Shown: positions 26,173-35,320 of the stretch, piece by piece
Numbering within the stretch: the stretch's first letter is position 1
Layout: each line of letters opens with the position of its first letter
Source of the DNA: Actinomycetospora cinnamomea
Lineage (GTDB): Bacteria > Actinomycetota > Actinomycetes > Mycobacteriales > Pseudonocardiaceae
Assembly: GCF_003096675.1 (NCBI RefSeq)
Contig: NZ_QEKW01000004.1
Span: forward strand, 124,001 to 188,000
Length of the DNA stretch: 64,000 nucleotides
Direction of reading: 5' to 3'
Program-made: the position numbers and the translations under genes
The notes under the pieces: model-generated
What the model was told of the DNA's origin: nothing
What the model saw: only the letters and a program-made list of their open reading frames with translations
Database searches by the model: none

Positions 26173-27114
26173 ATGTTCCTCGTCACCGGTGCCACGGGCT
26201 TCGTCGGGTCGGCCGTGGTGGCCCTGCTGCACGAGCGGGGCCACGCGGTACGGGCGGTGGTCCGCGACCCGGCACGCGCCGACGTCCTGCCCGACGGCGT
26301 CGAGCGGGTGGCCGCGGACCTCGCCGACGGTGAGGCCCTCGCACGGGCGATGGACGGGTGCGAGGGCGTCTTCCACCTGGCCGCCGCGGTCGGTGCGCCG
26401 GGGCCCGAGGCGCACGAGCTCAACGTCGGCGGCACGCGCCGGGTCGTCGAGGCCGCCCGGCGCGCCGGCGTGCGCCGGCTCGTGCACACGTCGACCAGCG
26501 CGGCGATCTGCGTGCCCGACCCGTCGGGCCCCGGCTGCGTCGTGGCCGAGGACGCCGCGGGCGGCACGGCGCTGACCGACACGTACTCGACGACGAAGGC
26601 CGAGGCCGAGGCGGTGGTGCTCGACGCCGCGGCCGGGGGAGCGGCCGGTGGCCTCGACGCCGTCGTCGCGACCGTGGTCAGCGTGTACGGGCCGTCGCCG
26701 CGCGGGCCGTGGAGCTACAACGGGCTGCTCGCGGCCGCGGCGCGCGGGGAGGTCGGGGCCATCGTCGACACCCGCATCGGCTGGGTGCTCGCCGAGGACG
26801 TCGCGGCCGGGCAGCTACTGGCCTTCGAGCACGGGGAGACCGGCCGTCGCTACGTCCTCTGCGGCGAGGTCGCGTCGTTCCCGACGGTCCTCGACACCTA
26901 CTGCGCCCTGACCGGCAGCCCGCACCGGGTGACCGCGCTGCCGGAGGGCAGCGAGCTCGACGGGGACGCGCCGCCGTTCGCGGACCGCTCGGTGGTCTAC
27001 GGCCACCTGGGCGGCTACCGGGTGCGCGACGACGGGGCCCGCGCGCTGGGGCTCCGTGCCCGCGGGATCGAGGAGGGCCTGGAGCTCACGGCTCGATGGC
27101 TGCGCGCCATGTGA
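26173..27114 (+). CDS. NAD-dependent epimerase/dehydratase family protein
   Basis: The 313-residue extended SDR has FLVTGATGFVGSAV for NAD(P) binding at the N-terminus, FHLAAAVGA, and a catalytic Tyr-x3-Lys in DTYSTTKAEAEA (about residue 138). The C-terminal substrate domain is short. It resembles dihydroflavonol-4-reductase-like or sugar-epimerase-like proteins; the substrate is unknown. The ATG at 26173 follows a CACGAT element by 6 nt and has no ribosome binding site, so it is probably leaderless. The cutA start is 40 bp away on the other strand, so the two promoters overlap. Confidence 0.85.
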   Translation: MFLVTGATGFVGSAVVALLHERGHAVRAVVRDPARADVLPDGVERVAADLADGEALARAMDGCEGVFHLAAAVGAPGPEAHELNVGGTRRVVEAARRAGVRRLVHTSTSAAICVPDPSGPGCVVAEDAAGGTALTDTYSTTKAEAEAVVLDAAAGGAAGGLDAVVATVVSVYGPSPRGPWSYNGLLAAAARGEVGAIVDTRIGWVLAEDVAAGQLLAFEHGETGRRYVLCGEVASFPTVLDTYCALTGSPHRVTALPEGSELDGDAPPFADRSVVYGHLGGYRVRDDGARALGLRARGIEEGLELTARWLRAM

Positions 27115-27237
27115 CATGCGCAGACGGCATACCGGACGGTCGGTGGGAGATGCGCCACCACCTCCCGCTCCGCGCCGCGGCGGGTGCCAGAGTGGTTCCC
27201 ACGGCGGTGACACTGCACCGTCGGGAAGGATGGGCAG

Positions 27238-28101
27238 ATGACCGACGAGCAGACCGTGGTCGCCGCTTCCGGCAGCTACACGCTGGGCGGGACCCTCACC
27301 GTGCGGCGCCTCGGCTACGGCGCCATGCGGCTGACCGGTGAGGGCATCTGGGGTCCGCCGAAGGACCCGGACAACGCGGTCGCCGTGCTGCGGCGCGCGG
27401 TGGAGCTCGGCGTCGATCTCGTCGACACCGCCGACTCCTACGGTCCCTACGTCAGCGAGGAGCTCATCCGCGAGGCGCTGTACCCGTACCGCGAGGTCAC
27501 GGTGGCCACCAAGGCCGGCCTGCTGCGCACCGGACCGAACCGCTGGATCCCCTGCGGGCGCCCGGACTACCTGCGCCAGGAGTGCGAGATGAGCCTGCGC
27601 CGCCTCGGCGTGGAGACCCTCGACCTCTTCCAGCTGCACCGCATCGACCCGCACGTCGCGGCCGACGAGCAGTTCGGGCTGCTCGCCGACCTGCAGCGCG
27701 AGGGCAAGGTCCGCGAGGTCGGTCTGAGCCAGGTCTCGGTCGCGGAGATCGAGGCGGCCGGGCGCATCGTCGACGTCGCGTCGGTGCAGAACCGCTACAA
27801 CCTGGTCGACCGCTCCTCCGACGACGTCCTGCGCCACTGCACCGAGCACGGCATCGGTTTCATCCCGTGGGCGCCCGCCGACGCCGGCAAGCTGGCCGAG
27901 CCGGGCCACGCCGCGGCCCGCGCCGCCGAGGCCCTCGGCGCCACGCCGGCCCAGGTCGCGCTGGCGTGGTTGCTGCAGCGCAGCTCGGTGATGCTCCCGA
28001 TCCCGGGCACCAGCTCGCTGGAGCACCTCGAGGAGAACTGCGCCGCGGCGGCCCTCGAGCTCGACCGCGCGACCGTGGCCACCCTGGACGCCGCCGCGTA
28101 G
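27238..28101 (+). CDS. Aldo/keto reductase
   Basis: The 287-residue TIM-barrel enzyme has the catalytic tetrad in DTADSYGP (Asp, Tyr), VATKAG (Lys) and LFQLHRID (His). The NADPH-binding C-terminus is [14 protein letters not shown]. It probably reduces aldehydes or ketones with NADPH in the cytoplasm. The ATG at 27238 is preceded by GGGAAGGA. The gene is monocistronic and ends in an inverted repeat shared with the converging SDR/DUF2867 gene. Confidence 0.9.
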   Translation: MTDEQTVVAASGSYTLGGTLTVRRLGYGAMRLTGEGIWGPPKDPDNAVAVLRRAVELGVDLVDTADSYGPYVSEELIREALYPYREVTVATKAGLLRTGPNRWIPCGRPDYLRQECEMSLRRLGVETLDLFQLHRIDPHVAADEQFGLLADLQREGKVREVGLSQVSVAEIEAAGRIVDVASVQNRYNLVDRSSDDVLRHCTEHGIGFIPWAPADAGKLAEPGHAAARAAEALGATPAQVALAWLLQRSSVMLPIPGTSSLEHLEENCAAAALELDRATVATLDAAA

Positions 28102-28105
28102 GTGC

Positions 28106-28141
28106 CCTGGGGGCACGTGACCATTTCCAGGTGCCCCCAGG
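28106..28141 (+). terminator. Bidirectional hairpin between converging genes
   Basis: CCTGGGGGCAC (28106-28116) and GTGCCCCCAGG (28131-28141) are perfectly complementary over 11 bp with a 14-nt loop. They lie between the AKR gene and the converging DUF2867 gene. Confidence 0.65.
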
Positions 28142-28153
28142 ACGCCGAAGTGC

Positions 28154-29779
28154 TCACGTGCGCGGAGCGCACCTCACGACCGCGGGGCGGGCGCGCTCGG
28201 CGTCGCGCCGCGTGCGGCGGTCGCGCAGGCGCGCCAGGGCCCCGCTGGGCGGGTCCGGGTCCTCGCCGCGCTCCACACGCTCGGCAGCGGCGACGATGCG
28301 GCGCTCCATGCCGCCGAAGACGAGCACGTGGAACGGCGCGATCACCCACCAGTAGGCGTGCCCGGCCAACCCGTGCGGGAAGAAGATGGCTCGCTGCCGG
28401 TAGCGCGAGCCGGTGCCCGCCGGCGCGACGCGCAGCTCCAGCCAGGCGAGGCCGGGTGCCTTCATCTCGGCGCGCAGCCGCAGCAGCCGCTCCCCCTCGG
28501 CGAGGTCGAGACCGGCGCGGACGTCACCGGGTGCGTGCTCGTCGACGCACTCCTCGACGCGCCACCAGTCGAGCGCGTCGCCGACCTTCAGCGAGTCAGC
28601 GTCACGCCGCCCCCGCCGCAGGCCGACGCCGCCGGCGAGCCGGTCCAGGACGCCGCGCGCCCACCAGCCCAGCGGGAACGAGTACCAGCCGCGCTCCCCC
28701 CCGATGCCGGTGACGACGTGCCACACCTGCTCGACCGACGCGGTCGACGGGCGCTCGCGGATGTCGGTGTAGACGCTCCCGCCGGCCCAGGAGGGGTCCG
28801 AGGGCAGCGGGTCGGCGGGCGCGTAGCTCGCGTTCGCCCCGGACCAGCGCGTCTCGACCTGGCCGTTGCGGATGCGCTGGAGGGCCAGGGTGACCGCGCC
28901 GCGGAAGTCGGTGAGCCCGCCCTCGGGCGGCGGGATGAACCGGTCGATGTCGTGCTCGTGCGCGACGACCTCGTGGATCAGTGAGTCGATCAGCGGCACG
29001 GCGGTGGAGCGCGGCACCGGGGTCACGAGGTTGACCCAGTGCGAGGACAGGCGCGGGGTCAGCACGGGCACCGGCAGCATCGTGCGCGGCGGGAGCTCCG
29101 CGACCTCGGCGAAGCCCTCCATCATCTGCAGGTAGGTCAGCACGTCCGGCCCGCCGATGTCGAAGGTGCGGTTGACCTCGGGCGGCACGGTGACGGCGCG
29201 GACCAGGTAGTGCAGGACGTCGCGGATGGCGATCGGCTGCACGCGGTGGTGGACCCACGACGGCGTCAGCATCACCGGCAGGCGCTCGGTGAGGTAGCGC
29301 AGCATCTCGAAGCTCGCCGACCCCGACCCGAGGATCACCGCGGCCTGCAGCACGACCGTCGGGACGCCGGAGCGCAGGAAGATCTCGCCGACCTCGGCGC
29401 GCGAGGCCAGGTGCTCGGAGAGCTCGGTGTGGTCGAGGCCCTCGGGGTGCATGCCGCCGAGGTAGACGATGCGCGACACGCCGGCCTCGCGGGCGGCCTG
29501 CGCGCTGATCATCGCGGCCTGCCGGTCGACGGCGGCGAAGCCGCTCTCGGACAGCGAGTGCACGAGGTAGAAGAGGACGTCGGCGCCCTGGCAGGCCCGG
29601 CGCATCGACTCCTCGTCGAGCACGTCCCCGCGCACGATCTCGACCTGCGCCGCCCACGGGACGTCGCGCATCTTCTCCGGTGTGCGGACCACGCAGCGCA
29701 CCTCGTGGCCCTCCGCGGCCAGGCGTGGCGCGAGGCGCCCGCCGATGTAACCCGTCGCTCCGGTGACCACGCATCGCAC
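28154..29779 (-). CDS. SDR family protein with C-terminal DUF2867 domain
   Basis: The 541-residue protein fuses an atypical SDR (CVVTGATGYIGGRLA at the start, then DVLFYLVHSL; about residues 1-300) to a DUF2867 domain (about 320-500). The latter has WARGVLDRLAGG, LRAEMKAPGLAWLELRV and FFPHGLAGHAYWW. DUF2867 is related to the SRPBCC lipid-binding fold, so a hydrophobic ligand is plausible. No catalytic Tyr-x3-Lys is evident, which is usual in this atypical group. The GTG at 29779 lies 6 nt after a CACGAT element (leaderless type). Function is unknown. Confidence 0.85.
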   Translation of the reverse strand: MRCVVTGATGYIGGRLAPRLAAEGHEVRCVVRTPEKMRDVPWAAQVEIVRGDVLDEESMRRACQGADVLFYLVHSLSESGFAAVDRQAAMISAQAAREAGVSRIVYLGGMHPEGLDHTELSEHLASRAEVGEIFLRSGVPTVVLQAAVILGSGSASFEMLRYLTERLPVMLTPSWVHHRVQPIAIRDVLHYLVRAVTVPPEVNRTFDIGGPDVLTYLQMMEGFAEVAELPPRTMLPVPVLTPRLSSHWVNLVTPVPRSTAVPLIDSLIHEVVAHEHDIDRFIPPPEGGLTDFRGAVTLALQRIRNGQVETRWSGANASYAPADPLPSDPSWAGGSVYTDIRERPSTASVEQVWHVVTGIGGERGWYSFPLGWWARGVLDRLAGGVGLRRGRRDADSLKVGDALDWWRVEECVDEHAPGDVRAGLDLAEGERLLRLRAEMKAPGLAWLELRVAPAGTGSRYRQRAIFFPHGLAGHAYWWVIAPFHVLVFGGMERRIVAAAERVERGEDPDPPSGALARLRDRRTRRDAERARPAVVRCAPRT

Positions 29780-29837
29780 GTGCCGATCGTGGCCCGACCC
29801 GGCGCGCGGCGCAGGACCGGACGCTCACGAGGTCCGA

Positions 29838-29852
29838 CACCCCTCAGGGGTG
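29838..29852. promoter_or_regulatory. Perfect palindrome in a divergent promoter region
   Basis: CACCCCT-c-AGGGGTG is a 7-1-7 inverted repeat between the divergent SDR/DUF2867 gene (start 29779) and the gene at 30031. The one-base centre suits a protein-binding site better than an RNA hairpin. No cognate regulator is adjacent. Confidence 0.4.
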
Positions 29853-30030
29853 ACACACGGGCGGGGGATTCGTCGGCGTGTCGCGCATGAAAGGCCGTGT
29901 CGCCGGATCGGGGGGCCCAAGTCGCCGGGAGTTCCTGCCGTTGAGGAGACCAGACGCTCGACGTCGATGCGCCGTTCGGTGGTGTGCGCGCTCGGGCTGG
30001 AGGATCAGCAGTCGGGGAGGTCTGAGGAAC

Positions 30031-30639
30031 GTGTGGGTGTGGCGTGACGACCTGGGGTCCGGTGCGGCAGCGAGCGGGGGTGGCGGTTGGCGCCTCGACG
30101 CGTACGGCACGTGGGTGTGGGACGAGCCCTCGCCGCTGGAGCGGCCGGGCGCGGGGATCGGGGCGCTGCGTGCGCGGGGCGGCGACGACGAGCGGGCGCG
30201 GCGCGACCTGTCCGCCGTCGGCGACCGGGCGCTGGCGACCCTGGACCGCGGGTACGACGACCGCGTGGGTGACCGCGGGGACCCGACGCCGATCTTCCAC
30301 GAGCTGACCGTCGACCGGTCCCGGCGCGTGACGCGTCGCCCCGCCCGGCGTGACCGGGAGGCGGTGGCCGTGCCCGAGCCGCACCCCGGCTCCGGCCCGC
30401 TGCCCGTCCAGGACGGTGGCCGGGGGCGGGGCCTGCGCGAGGTCCCCACCGTGCCGCCCCCGCCCGTCGCGCCCGAGTTCGCCGAGTCCCCCGAGGACGA
30501 GCTGCGCCGCCGCGCCGAGCGCCGGCGTCGGCCGCTGGGCAGCGCCGGCGAGACCCCGCGCGAGGCCGACCGCGAGGGCGGACGCCACACCTGGCGCCGC
30601 GAGGAGGTACGCACCGGGCGGCACGCGCTGCGTCGCTGA
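30031..30639 (+). CDS. Hypothetical protein
   Basis: I do not recognise this 202-residue protein. It is soluble and highly charged, with an N-terminal Trp-rich stretch (VWVWRDDLG, GTWVWDEPSP) followed by Arg/Asp-rich helices and a Pro-rich centre (VPTVPPPPVAPEF). The C-terminus is strongly basic. The GTG at 30031 is supported by GGGGAGG at 30014-30020 and GAGGA at 30024-30028. An upstream in-frame start at 29878 would add an Arg-rich stretch without coding character. A strong hairpin follows the gene, supporting it as a transcription unit. Confidence 0.55.
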   Translation: MWVWRDDLGSGAAASGGGGWRLDAYGTWVWDEPSPLERPGAGIGALRARGGDDERARRDLSAVGDRALATLDRGYDDRVGDRGDPTPIFHELTVDRSRRVTRRPARRDREAVAVPEPHPGSGPLPVQDGGRGRGLREVPTVPPPPVAPEFAESPEDELRRRAERRRRPLGSAGETPREADREGGRHTWRREEVRTGRHALRR

Positions 30640-30662
30640 GCCGCTCGTCGGGTATGGATCGA

Positions 30663-30692
30663 CGGGCCGCCCCCACACCCGGGGGCGGCTCG
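30663..30692 (+). terminator. Intrinsic terminator after the 30.0 kb gene
   Basis: GCCGCCCCC-acaccc-GGGGGCGGC gives a perfect 9-bp stem (30666-30674/30681-30689), extended to 12 bp with one G-T wobble. It lies 24 nt after the stop. Confidence 0.7.
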
Positions 30693-30830
30693 CGCTCCGG
30701 GCGAGCGCGACCCCGGGGATCGTGGCGGCAGGGCTATGCTGCGTCCCCCGCGCGGCCCCGACGGTGCTCCAGATGGCCGCCGGGCCCGGGTCCGCCGCCG
30801 TCGTCAGTCGCGCCCGTGGAGGTCGCCCCC

Positions 30831-31400
30831 GTGCTCATCCGCCGTCTCGCCCGGCCCATGCTGGCCGCCATCTTCATCAAGGGCGGGGTCGACACCCTGC
30901 TCAACCCCGAGCCGCGCGTGCAGAAGGCCTCACCGCTGATCGAGAAGGCCTCGCCGCAACTGCCCGACCAGATCCCGTCCGAACCGAGCGAGCTGGTGCG
31001 CATCGACGCCGGCGTCAAGGTCGCGGCCGGGACGCTGCTGGCCATCAACAAGTTCCCGCGGGTGGCCTCGCTGGCGCTGGCCGCGAGCGTCATCCCGACG
31101 ACCATCGCCGGGCACCCCTTCTGGGAGAAGTCCGACCCGACCGAGAAGGCCGGCGAGCAGCAGCAGTTCCTCAAGAACGTCGCCATCCTCGGCGGCCTCG
31201 TGCTGGCCGCCGTGGACACCGAGGGCAAGCCGTCGCTGGGCTGGCGGGGCCGCCGCGCGGCGCGCAAGCTCGCCGAGCGCACCAGCGAGCTGACCAGCAG
31301 CAACGACGGCGCGGGGGACAAGTTCCGTGACGCCGGGGACAAGGTCCGCCGCAACGTGGTCGACGGCGTCGACGTCGCGATCGGCGCGCTGGCCTCCTGA
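30831..31400 (+). CDS. DoxX family membrane protein
   Basis: The 189-residue protein has the DoxX-like four-helix arrangement, starting with RRLARPMLAAIFIKGGVDTL. A loop of about 35 residues (RVQKASPLIEKASPQLPDQI) and further helices around residues 65-130 follow. The C-terminus is charged and soluble. In mycobacteria a DoxX relative works with SodA and a rhodanese in thiol oxidation control, but the role here is not known. The GTG at 30831 follows GGAGG by 8 nt. It is flanked by hairpins on both sides and is therefore probably monocistronic. Confidence 0.8.
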   Translation: MLIRRLARPMLAAIFIKGGVDTLLNPEPRVQKASPLIEKASPQLPDQIPSEPSELVRIDAGVKVAAGTLLAINKFPRVASLALAASVIPTTIAGHPFWEKSDPTEKAGEQQQFLKNVAILGGLVLAAVDTEGKPSLGWRGRRAARKLAERTSELTSSNDGAGDKFRDAGDKVRRNVVDGVDVAIGALAS

Positions 31401-31411
31401 GGCCGTCGGGA

Positions 31412-31442
31412 ACCGTCCGCACGGTGCTGCCGGGCGGACGGT
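31412..31442 (+). terminator. Hairpin after the DoxX gene
   Basis: ACCGTCCGC (31412-31420) and GCGGACGGT (31434-31442) form a perfect 9-bp stem with a 13-nt loop, 12 nt after the DoxX stop. Confidence 0.6.
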
Positions 31443-31479
31443 CCCCGCGCACCTGTCTGGCGAACGCATCCCGAGCCCC

Positions 31480-31492
31480 TAGGGTGGCGGCC
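31480..31492 (+). promoter_or_regulatory. Leaderless promoter of the sugar lactone oxidase gene
   Basis: TAGGGT (31480-31485) ends 7 nt before the GTG at 31493, with no ribosome binding site. Confidence 0.5.
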
Positions 31493-32806
31493 GTGTGGAC
31501 GAACTGGTCCGGAGGCCTGCAGTGCCGGCCGACCGCGACGGTGCGCCCGCTGGACGACAGCGGTGTCTCCGGCGTGGTGCGGCGTGCCGCGGAGCGGGGC
31601 CAGGCCGTCCGACCCGTCGGCGCGGGCCACTCGTTCAGCGCGCTGGCCGTCACCGACGGCGTCCACGTCGACCTCTCCGCGTTCCGCGGCGTCACCGCGA
31701 TCGGCGCGCGCTCCGGGCGCCCCACCGTCCGGGTCCGCGCCGGCACCACCCTCGGCGAGCTGCACTCCGAGCTCGCGACGCGGGACCTCGCCCTGGAGGC
31801 GCCGCTGGAGCTCGCCGCGCCCACCGTCGGTGGCGCGCTGGCCGTCGGCATGCACGGCAGCGGGGCCGCGCTCGGTTCGCTCTCGGCCGCCGTGGTCGGC
31901 CTGCGCCTCGTCGACGGCAAGGGCCGCCTGCGCGACGTCGCGCCCGCGGACCTCGACGCGGCCCGCACCTCGCTCGGCGCCCTCGGGGTCGTGCTCGAGG
32001 CGGAGCTGGCCGTGGTCCCCGCCGGGCGGGTGCGGGTCACCCGGGCGCCGAGGCCGGTGGACGAGGTGCTCGACGACGGGTTCTGGGACGCCCACCCCGT
32101 CGCCGAGGCCGCCGTCTTTCCCTCCGCGCCCACCGCGCTGACGCGCTGGGCCGACCCGCTGCTCGCCCACGATCCCGATGACGACACCGAGGACGCCGCC
32201 GAGGCCGACGAGGCCCGTGAGCGCAGCCTCGGCGTCACCGTCGCCGGCGCCACCGGCCGCACCGCGCTGGGCGGCGCGGTCGTCGTCGAGCGCGCCCTGC
32301 CCCGCCTCGTGCCGCGCTTCAACCGCGCGGTGTCGCGGCTCGCGCGGACGGTGTCGGCGACCGGGCCGATGTACCGGGTGCTCTCCAGCCCGCCCGCGGT
32401 GCGCTTCGAGCAGACCGAGTGGGCGCTGCCGCGCGCCGCTCTGGCCGCCGGCGCTCGCGAGCTGCTCGCCGCGCTCGCCGACGACGGGCTGGAGGTCGGG
32501 CTGCCGGTGCGCCTGCGCGTGGGCGCGCCCGAGTCCGGGTGGCTGCACCCGGCGCACGACCGGGCGACGGGCTGGGTGGCCGTGCGGGTGCCGCGCGGCA
32601 CCGACCACGCGCCGGTCCTCGAACGCGCGTGGCGGGTGCTGCGCGACCACGGGGGCCGCCCGCACTGGGCCTCGCGCTCCGACTGGACCGTCGAGGACAC
32701 CGCGCGCGCCTACCCGCGCCTGCCCGACTTCCGCCGGGTCCGCGACGACTACGACCCCGAGCGGGTGTTCGCCACGCCCGAGCTCGCCGAGGTGCTCGGC
32801 GACTGA
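31493..32806 (+). CDS. D-arabinono-1,4-lactone oxidase-type FAD-linked oxidoreductase
   Basis: The 437-residue protein belongs to the VAO/GlcD FAD family with an ALO C-terminal domain. The flavin domain shows PVGAGHSFSALAVTDGVHVD (with the GHS motif where related enzymes attach FAD), then GAALGSLSAAVVGLRLV. The C-terminus ends RPHWASRSDWTVEDTARAYP and DDYDPERVF, typical of ALO/gulonolactone oxidases. It probably oxidises a sugar lactone or polyol. The GTG at 31493 is leaderless. Its last 58 bp overlap the converging FUSC-type gene. Confidence 0.87.
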   Translation: MWTNWSGGLQCRPTATVRPLDDSGVSGVVRRAAERGQAVRPVGAGHSFSALAVTDGVHVDLSAFRGVTAIGARSGRPTVRVRAGTTLGELHSELATRDLALEAPLELAAPTVGGALAVGMHGSGAALGSLSAAVVGLRLVDGKGRLRDVAPADLDAARTSLGALGVVLEAELAVVPAGRVRVTRAPRPVDEVLDDGFWDAHPVAEAAVFPSAPTALTRWADPLLAHDPDDDTEDAAEADEARERSLGVTVAGATGRTALGGAVVVERALPRLVPRFNRAVSRLARTVSATGPMYRVLSSPPAVRFEQTEWALPRAALAAGARELLAALADDGLEVGLPVRLRVGAPESGWLHPAHDRATGWVAVRVPRGTDHAPVLERAWRVLRDHGGRPHWASRSDWTVEDTARAYPRLPDFRRVRDDYDPERVFATPELAEVLGD

Positions 32807-35124
32807 TCGTCGTCGGGGTCGTCGTCGGGGTCGTCGGCGGCGCCCAGGTCGACGGCCAGTCCGACGACGGCCTGGTCGATGCGCCGCAGCAGGCGCACCG
32901 CCGCGAGCATGGCCGTCCGCCGGTCGTCGGTGACCCGCGCGGCGTACTCCTCGGCGGCGTCCACCAGGTCCTCCGCGGAGTGGGCGCGTACCCGCCCGCC
33001 GTCGGAGGCGCGGCGCCCGCGGACGAGCACGTCGCGCAGCCCGTCGAGGTTGGCGCGCACCCGGTCGGCCGCCGGGTCGAGCGACGCGGCCCACCCCGGG
33101 TCGGCGGGGAGCCCTTCGGCGGTGCGGGCCAGCGAGCGCGCGTAGACGTCACACACGACGAGCACCCGCAGGCCCCGCTGGTGGCTCGAGCGGGCGCGCC
33201 GGCGGACGACGGGGTCGGTCAGCGGTCGGGCGCGCTGGCGCAGCGTGGTCAGCGCGTCGTCCATCGCCCGGACGGCCTCGCGCGCCGGCCCCGTCGCCCG
33301 CCGGCCGACCAGCCGGTCGGTGGTCTCGCGCAGCACGCGGTCCATGGCGTCGACGAGCTCGCCCACCGCCTCCCCGAACGCCTCGCGGGTGCCGCGCGGG
33401 AGGACGAGGAACGCCGCCAGGATGCTGGCGAGCGCGCCGACGATCGTCTCCTCGACGCGCAGCACCAGCACCTCGACGCTGAACTGGCCGATGAGGCCGT
33501 ACACCAGCGCGAGCACGGCCGTGATGCCGAAGGCCAGCATCGCCGGTGACACGCGCACCAGGTAGAGGGCCACGAAGACGCAGGCGGCGAGCAGGACGAT
33601 CGAGAGCACCCGGTCGTCCCCGACGAGCGCGGCGAGGCCCATGCCCGCGGCGACGCCGCCGACCGTGCCGACGATGCGACCCCAGCCGCGGGTGAGCAGG
33701 TCGCCCCGGCTGTTCGTGCCGGCGAAGACGACGAACGCGGTGATGACCGCCCAGTACCAGCGCGAGGGGGCGACGAGCTCCCCGACGACGATCGCGAGCG
33801 TCGCCGCCACGCCCACCTGCGCGGCCTGTCGCGTGCTCAGCGCGATCCCGCGCGGCCGGTCCGTGTCGTGCCCCGGGCCGACGTCGTCCTCGGCAGGCGC
33901 CTCGGCCTGGTCCGTGTGCTGGGCCTGGTCGGTGTGCTGGGCCTGGTCGGTGTGCTGGGCCCGCGGGGGGTCCGGCGCGGGCCGGTACGGGGTGAAGGTG
34001 TCCGGCGACACCCCGCCGTCGCGCCGTGCCGGGGCGTCCAGCTGGGCGTGGTGGATCGCATCGGCGACCCGGCGCACCGCGAACGCCGTGCGTTGCACTC
34101 GCTCGCCACCGGCGCGGGTGTCGGCGACGAGGCCGGCGACCGCGGCCCGCGCGTCCGCCGTCGCCTCGAGGACGGCCGCGTGCCCGCGCCCGGCCTCGAG
34201 CGCGGCGCCCAGGTGGCGCAGGCCGGTGCGCAGGGCGGCGATCGCCACGGGGTCCAGCGACCGCGGACCCCCCGCGGGTGGCAGGGCGAGGCGTCGCGCG
34301 GCGACCGACAGCCGCTCCAGGGCGAGCTCGGCGTCGGCCACACGCAGGGCGAGCACGTCGTCGTCGAGGCCCGGCCAGACGCGTCCCGCCGTCGTCTGCT
34401 CGAGCGTGTCCTCGACGAGCAGCGCCACCTCCTGCAGGCGCGCGCGGGCGCGCCGTCCCGACTCCAGCGTGCGCTCGTCCGGCCCGCCCTCGGCGATCGC
34501 GGCGAGCACGTCGTCGGTGGCGTCGACGACGGCGTGCGCCCGCGCCCGGAACGCGGCGACCAGGCGGCGCAGCGTCCGCTCCGGGCGCTCGGCGAAGACG
34601 ACCCCCCGCAGCAGCAGGGTCGCGCCGATCCCGACGACCGCGGCCACGAGCAGCCACGGGACCTGGCCGGGCGCGACCTGCAGGAACTGGGTGAAGAAGA
34701 ACGGCATGAACCCGGCCATGCCCAGCGCGAACCCTCGCGGGCCGTACCGGCGCACCCACACCGCGACCACCATGACCAGCACGAACGCCACCGCCGCCGG
34801 GATCCGGTGCGGCGCGAGGAGGGCGCCGACGACCGTGCTCGCGGTCGCCGGCAGCACCATGAGCGCGGTGGTCACGCGGCGCCGCGGCAGGTCCGGCTCG
34901 TTGACCGCGAGGTTGGACACCATCGCGAGCACGCCCGCGAAGAGCAGGACGGTGACCGGCTCGGCGGGGTCCAGCGCGGCCCGCAGCAGGGCCACCACGA
35001 CGACGGCCAGGGCCATCGCGGCCACGGCGATCGACGCCAGGCGCAGACGGACGAGCCCGGGGTCCACGCCCGCCAGGCGCGTGCGCAGGTCGGCCGACCA
35101 GCCCGTCCGCCGTGCGCCTGCCAC
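32749..35124 (-). CDS. FUSC family integral membrane protein
   Basis: The 791-residue protein has two halves, each with a cluster of about six hydrophobic helices (about 25-180 and 445-590) followed by a soluble helical domain. This layout matches the fusaric-acid-resistance/aromatic-acid-exporter (FUSC) family. The substrate is unknown. Between the halves lies a hydrophilic linker with three AQHTDQ repeats. The GTG at 35124 follows GAGGAGGAG. The acidic C-terminus ([11 protein letters not shown]) overlaps the converging lactone oxidase gene. The start faces the FadE5-like gene across a 196-bp divergent region. Confidence 0.82.
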   Translation of the reverse strand: MAGARRTGWSADLRTRLAGVDPGLVRLRLASIAVAAMALAVVVVALLRAALDPAEPVTVLLFAGVLAMVSNLAVNEPDLPRRRVTTALMVLPATASTVVGALLAPHRIPAAVAFVLVMVVAVWVRRYGPRGFALGMAGFMPFFFTQFLQVAPGQVPWLLVAAVVGIGATLLLRGVVFAERPERTLRRLVAAFRARAHAVVDATDDVLAAIAEGGPDERTLESGRRARARLQEVALLVEDTLEQTTAGRVWPGLDDDVLALRVADAELALERLSVAARRLALPPAGGPRSLDPVAIAALRTGLRHLGAALEAGRGHAAVLEATADARAAVAGLVADTRAGGERVQRTAFAVRRVADAIHHAQLDAPARRDGGVSPDTFTPYRPAPDPPRAQHTDQAQHTDQAQHTDQAEAPAEDDVGPGHDTDRPRGIALSTRQAAQVGVAATLAIVVGELVAPSRWYWAVITAFVVFAGTNSRGDLLTRGWGRIVGTVGGVAAGMGLAALVGDDRVLSIVLLAACVFVALYLVRVSPAMLAFGITAVLALVYGLIGQFSVEVLVLRVEETIVGALASILAAFLVLPRGTREAFGEAVGELVDAMDRVLRETTDRLVGRRATGPAREAVRAMDDALTTLRQRARPLTDPVVRRRARSSHQRGLRVLVVCDVYARSLARTAEGLPADPGWAASLDPAADRVRANLDGLRDVLVRGRRASDGGRVRAHSAEDLVDAAEEYAARVTDDRRTAMLAAVRLLRRIDQAVVGLAVDLGAADDPDDDPDDDQSPSTSASSGVANTRSGS
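33906..33959 (-). repeat. Three tandem 18-bp repeats inside the FUSC gene
   Basis: Three 18-bp units (33906-33923, 33924-33941, 33942-33959) differ at one base only and encode Ala-Gln-His-Thr-Asp-Gln three times in the linker between the two membrane halves. Confidence 0.9.
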
Positions 35125-35242
35125 GCGCTCCTCCTCGACGCGGAGCGCCACCCCGCGCACCCCGCCCGACCACCCTCCGCAGTCGCGCCGGTGGGGAGCG
35201 AGTCTCCCACGCAGGAACACCACCGGAGCGACCTCGACAGGG

Positions 35243-35279
35243 TTACCCCTGGGTAATAGGCTCCGGTTACCGGCCGGTA
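35243..35279. promoter_or_regulatory. Two inverted repeats upstream of the FadE5-like gene
   Basis: TTACCC-ct-GGGTAA (35243-35256) and the perfect 12-bp palindrome TACCGGCCGGTA (35268-35279) sit 42-78 bp before the acyl-CoA dehydrogenase start. Their TTACC/GGTA half-sites suit a TetR-family fatty-acid regulator. They also lie in the promoter of the divergent FUSC gene. Confidence 0.5.
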
Positions 35280-35320
35280 GAAGTCTCCGGCCGCGCCGTG
35301 GTGAACAGGAGCGAGGCGGC

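Noticed and set aside
30734-33094. A 786-residue minus-strand frame over DoxX and the lactone oxidase
   Set aside because: Arg/Ala/Gly-rich shadow of two plus-strand genes with clear family motifs.
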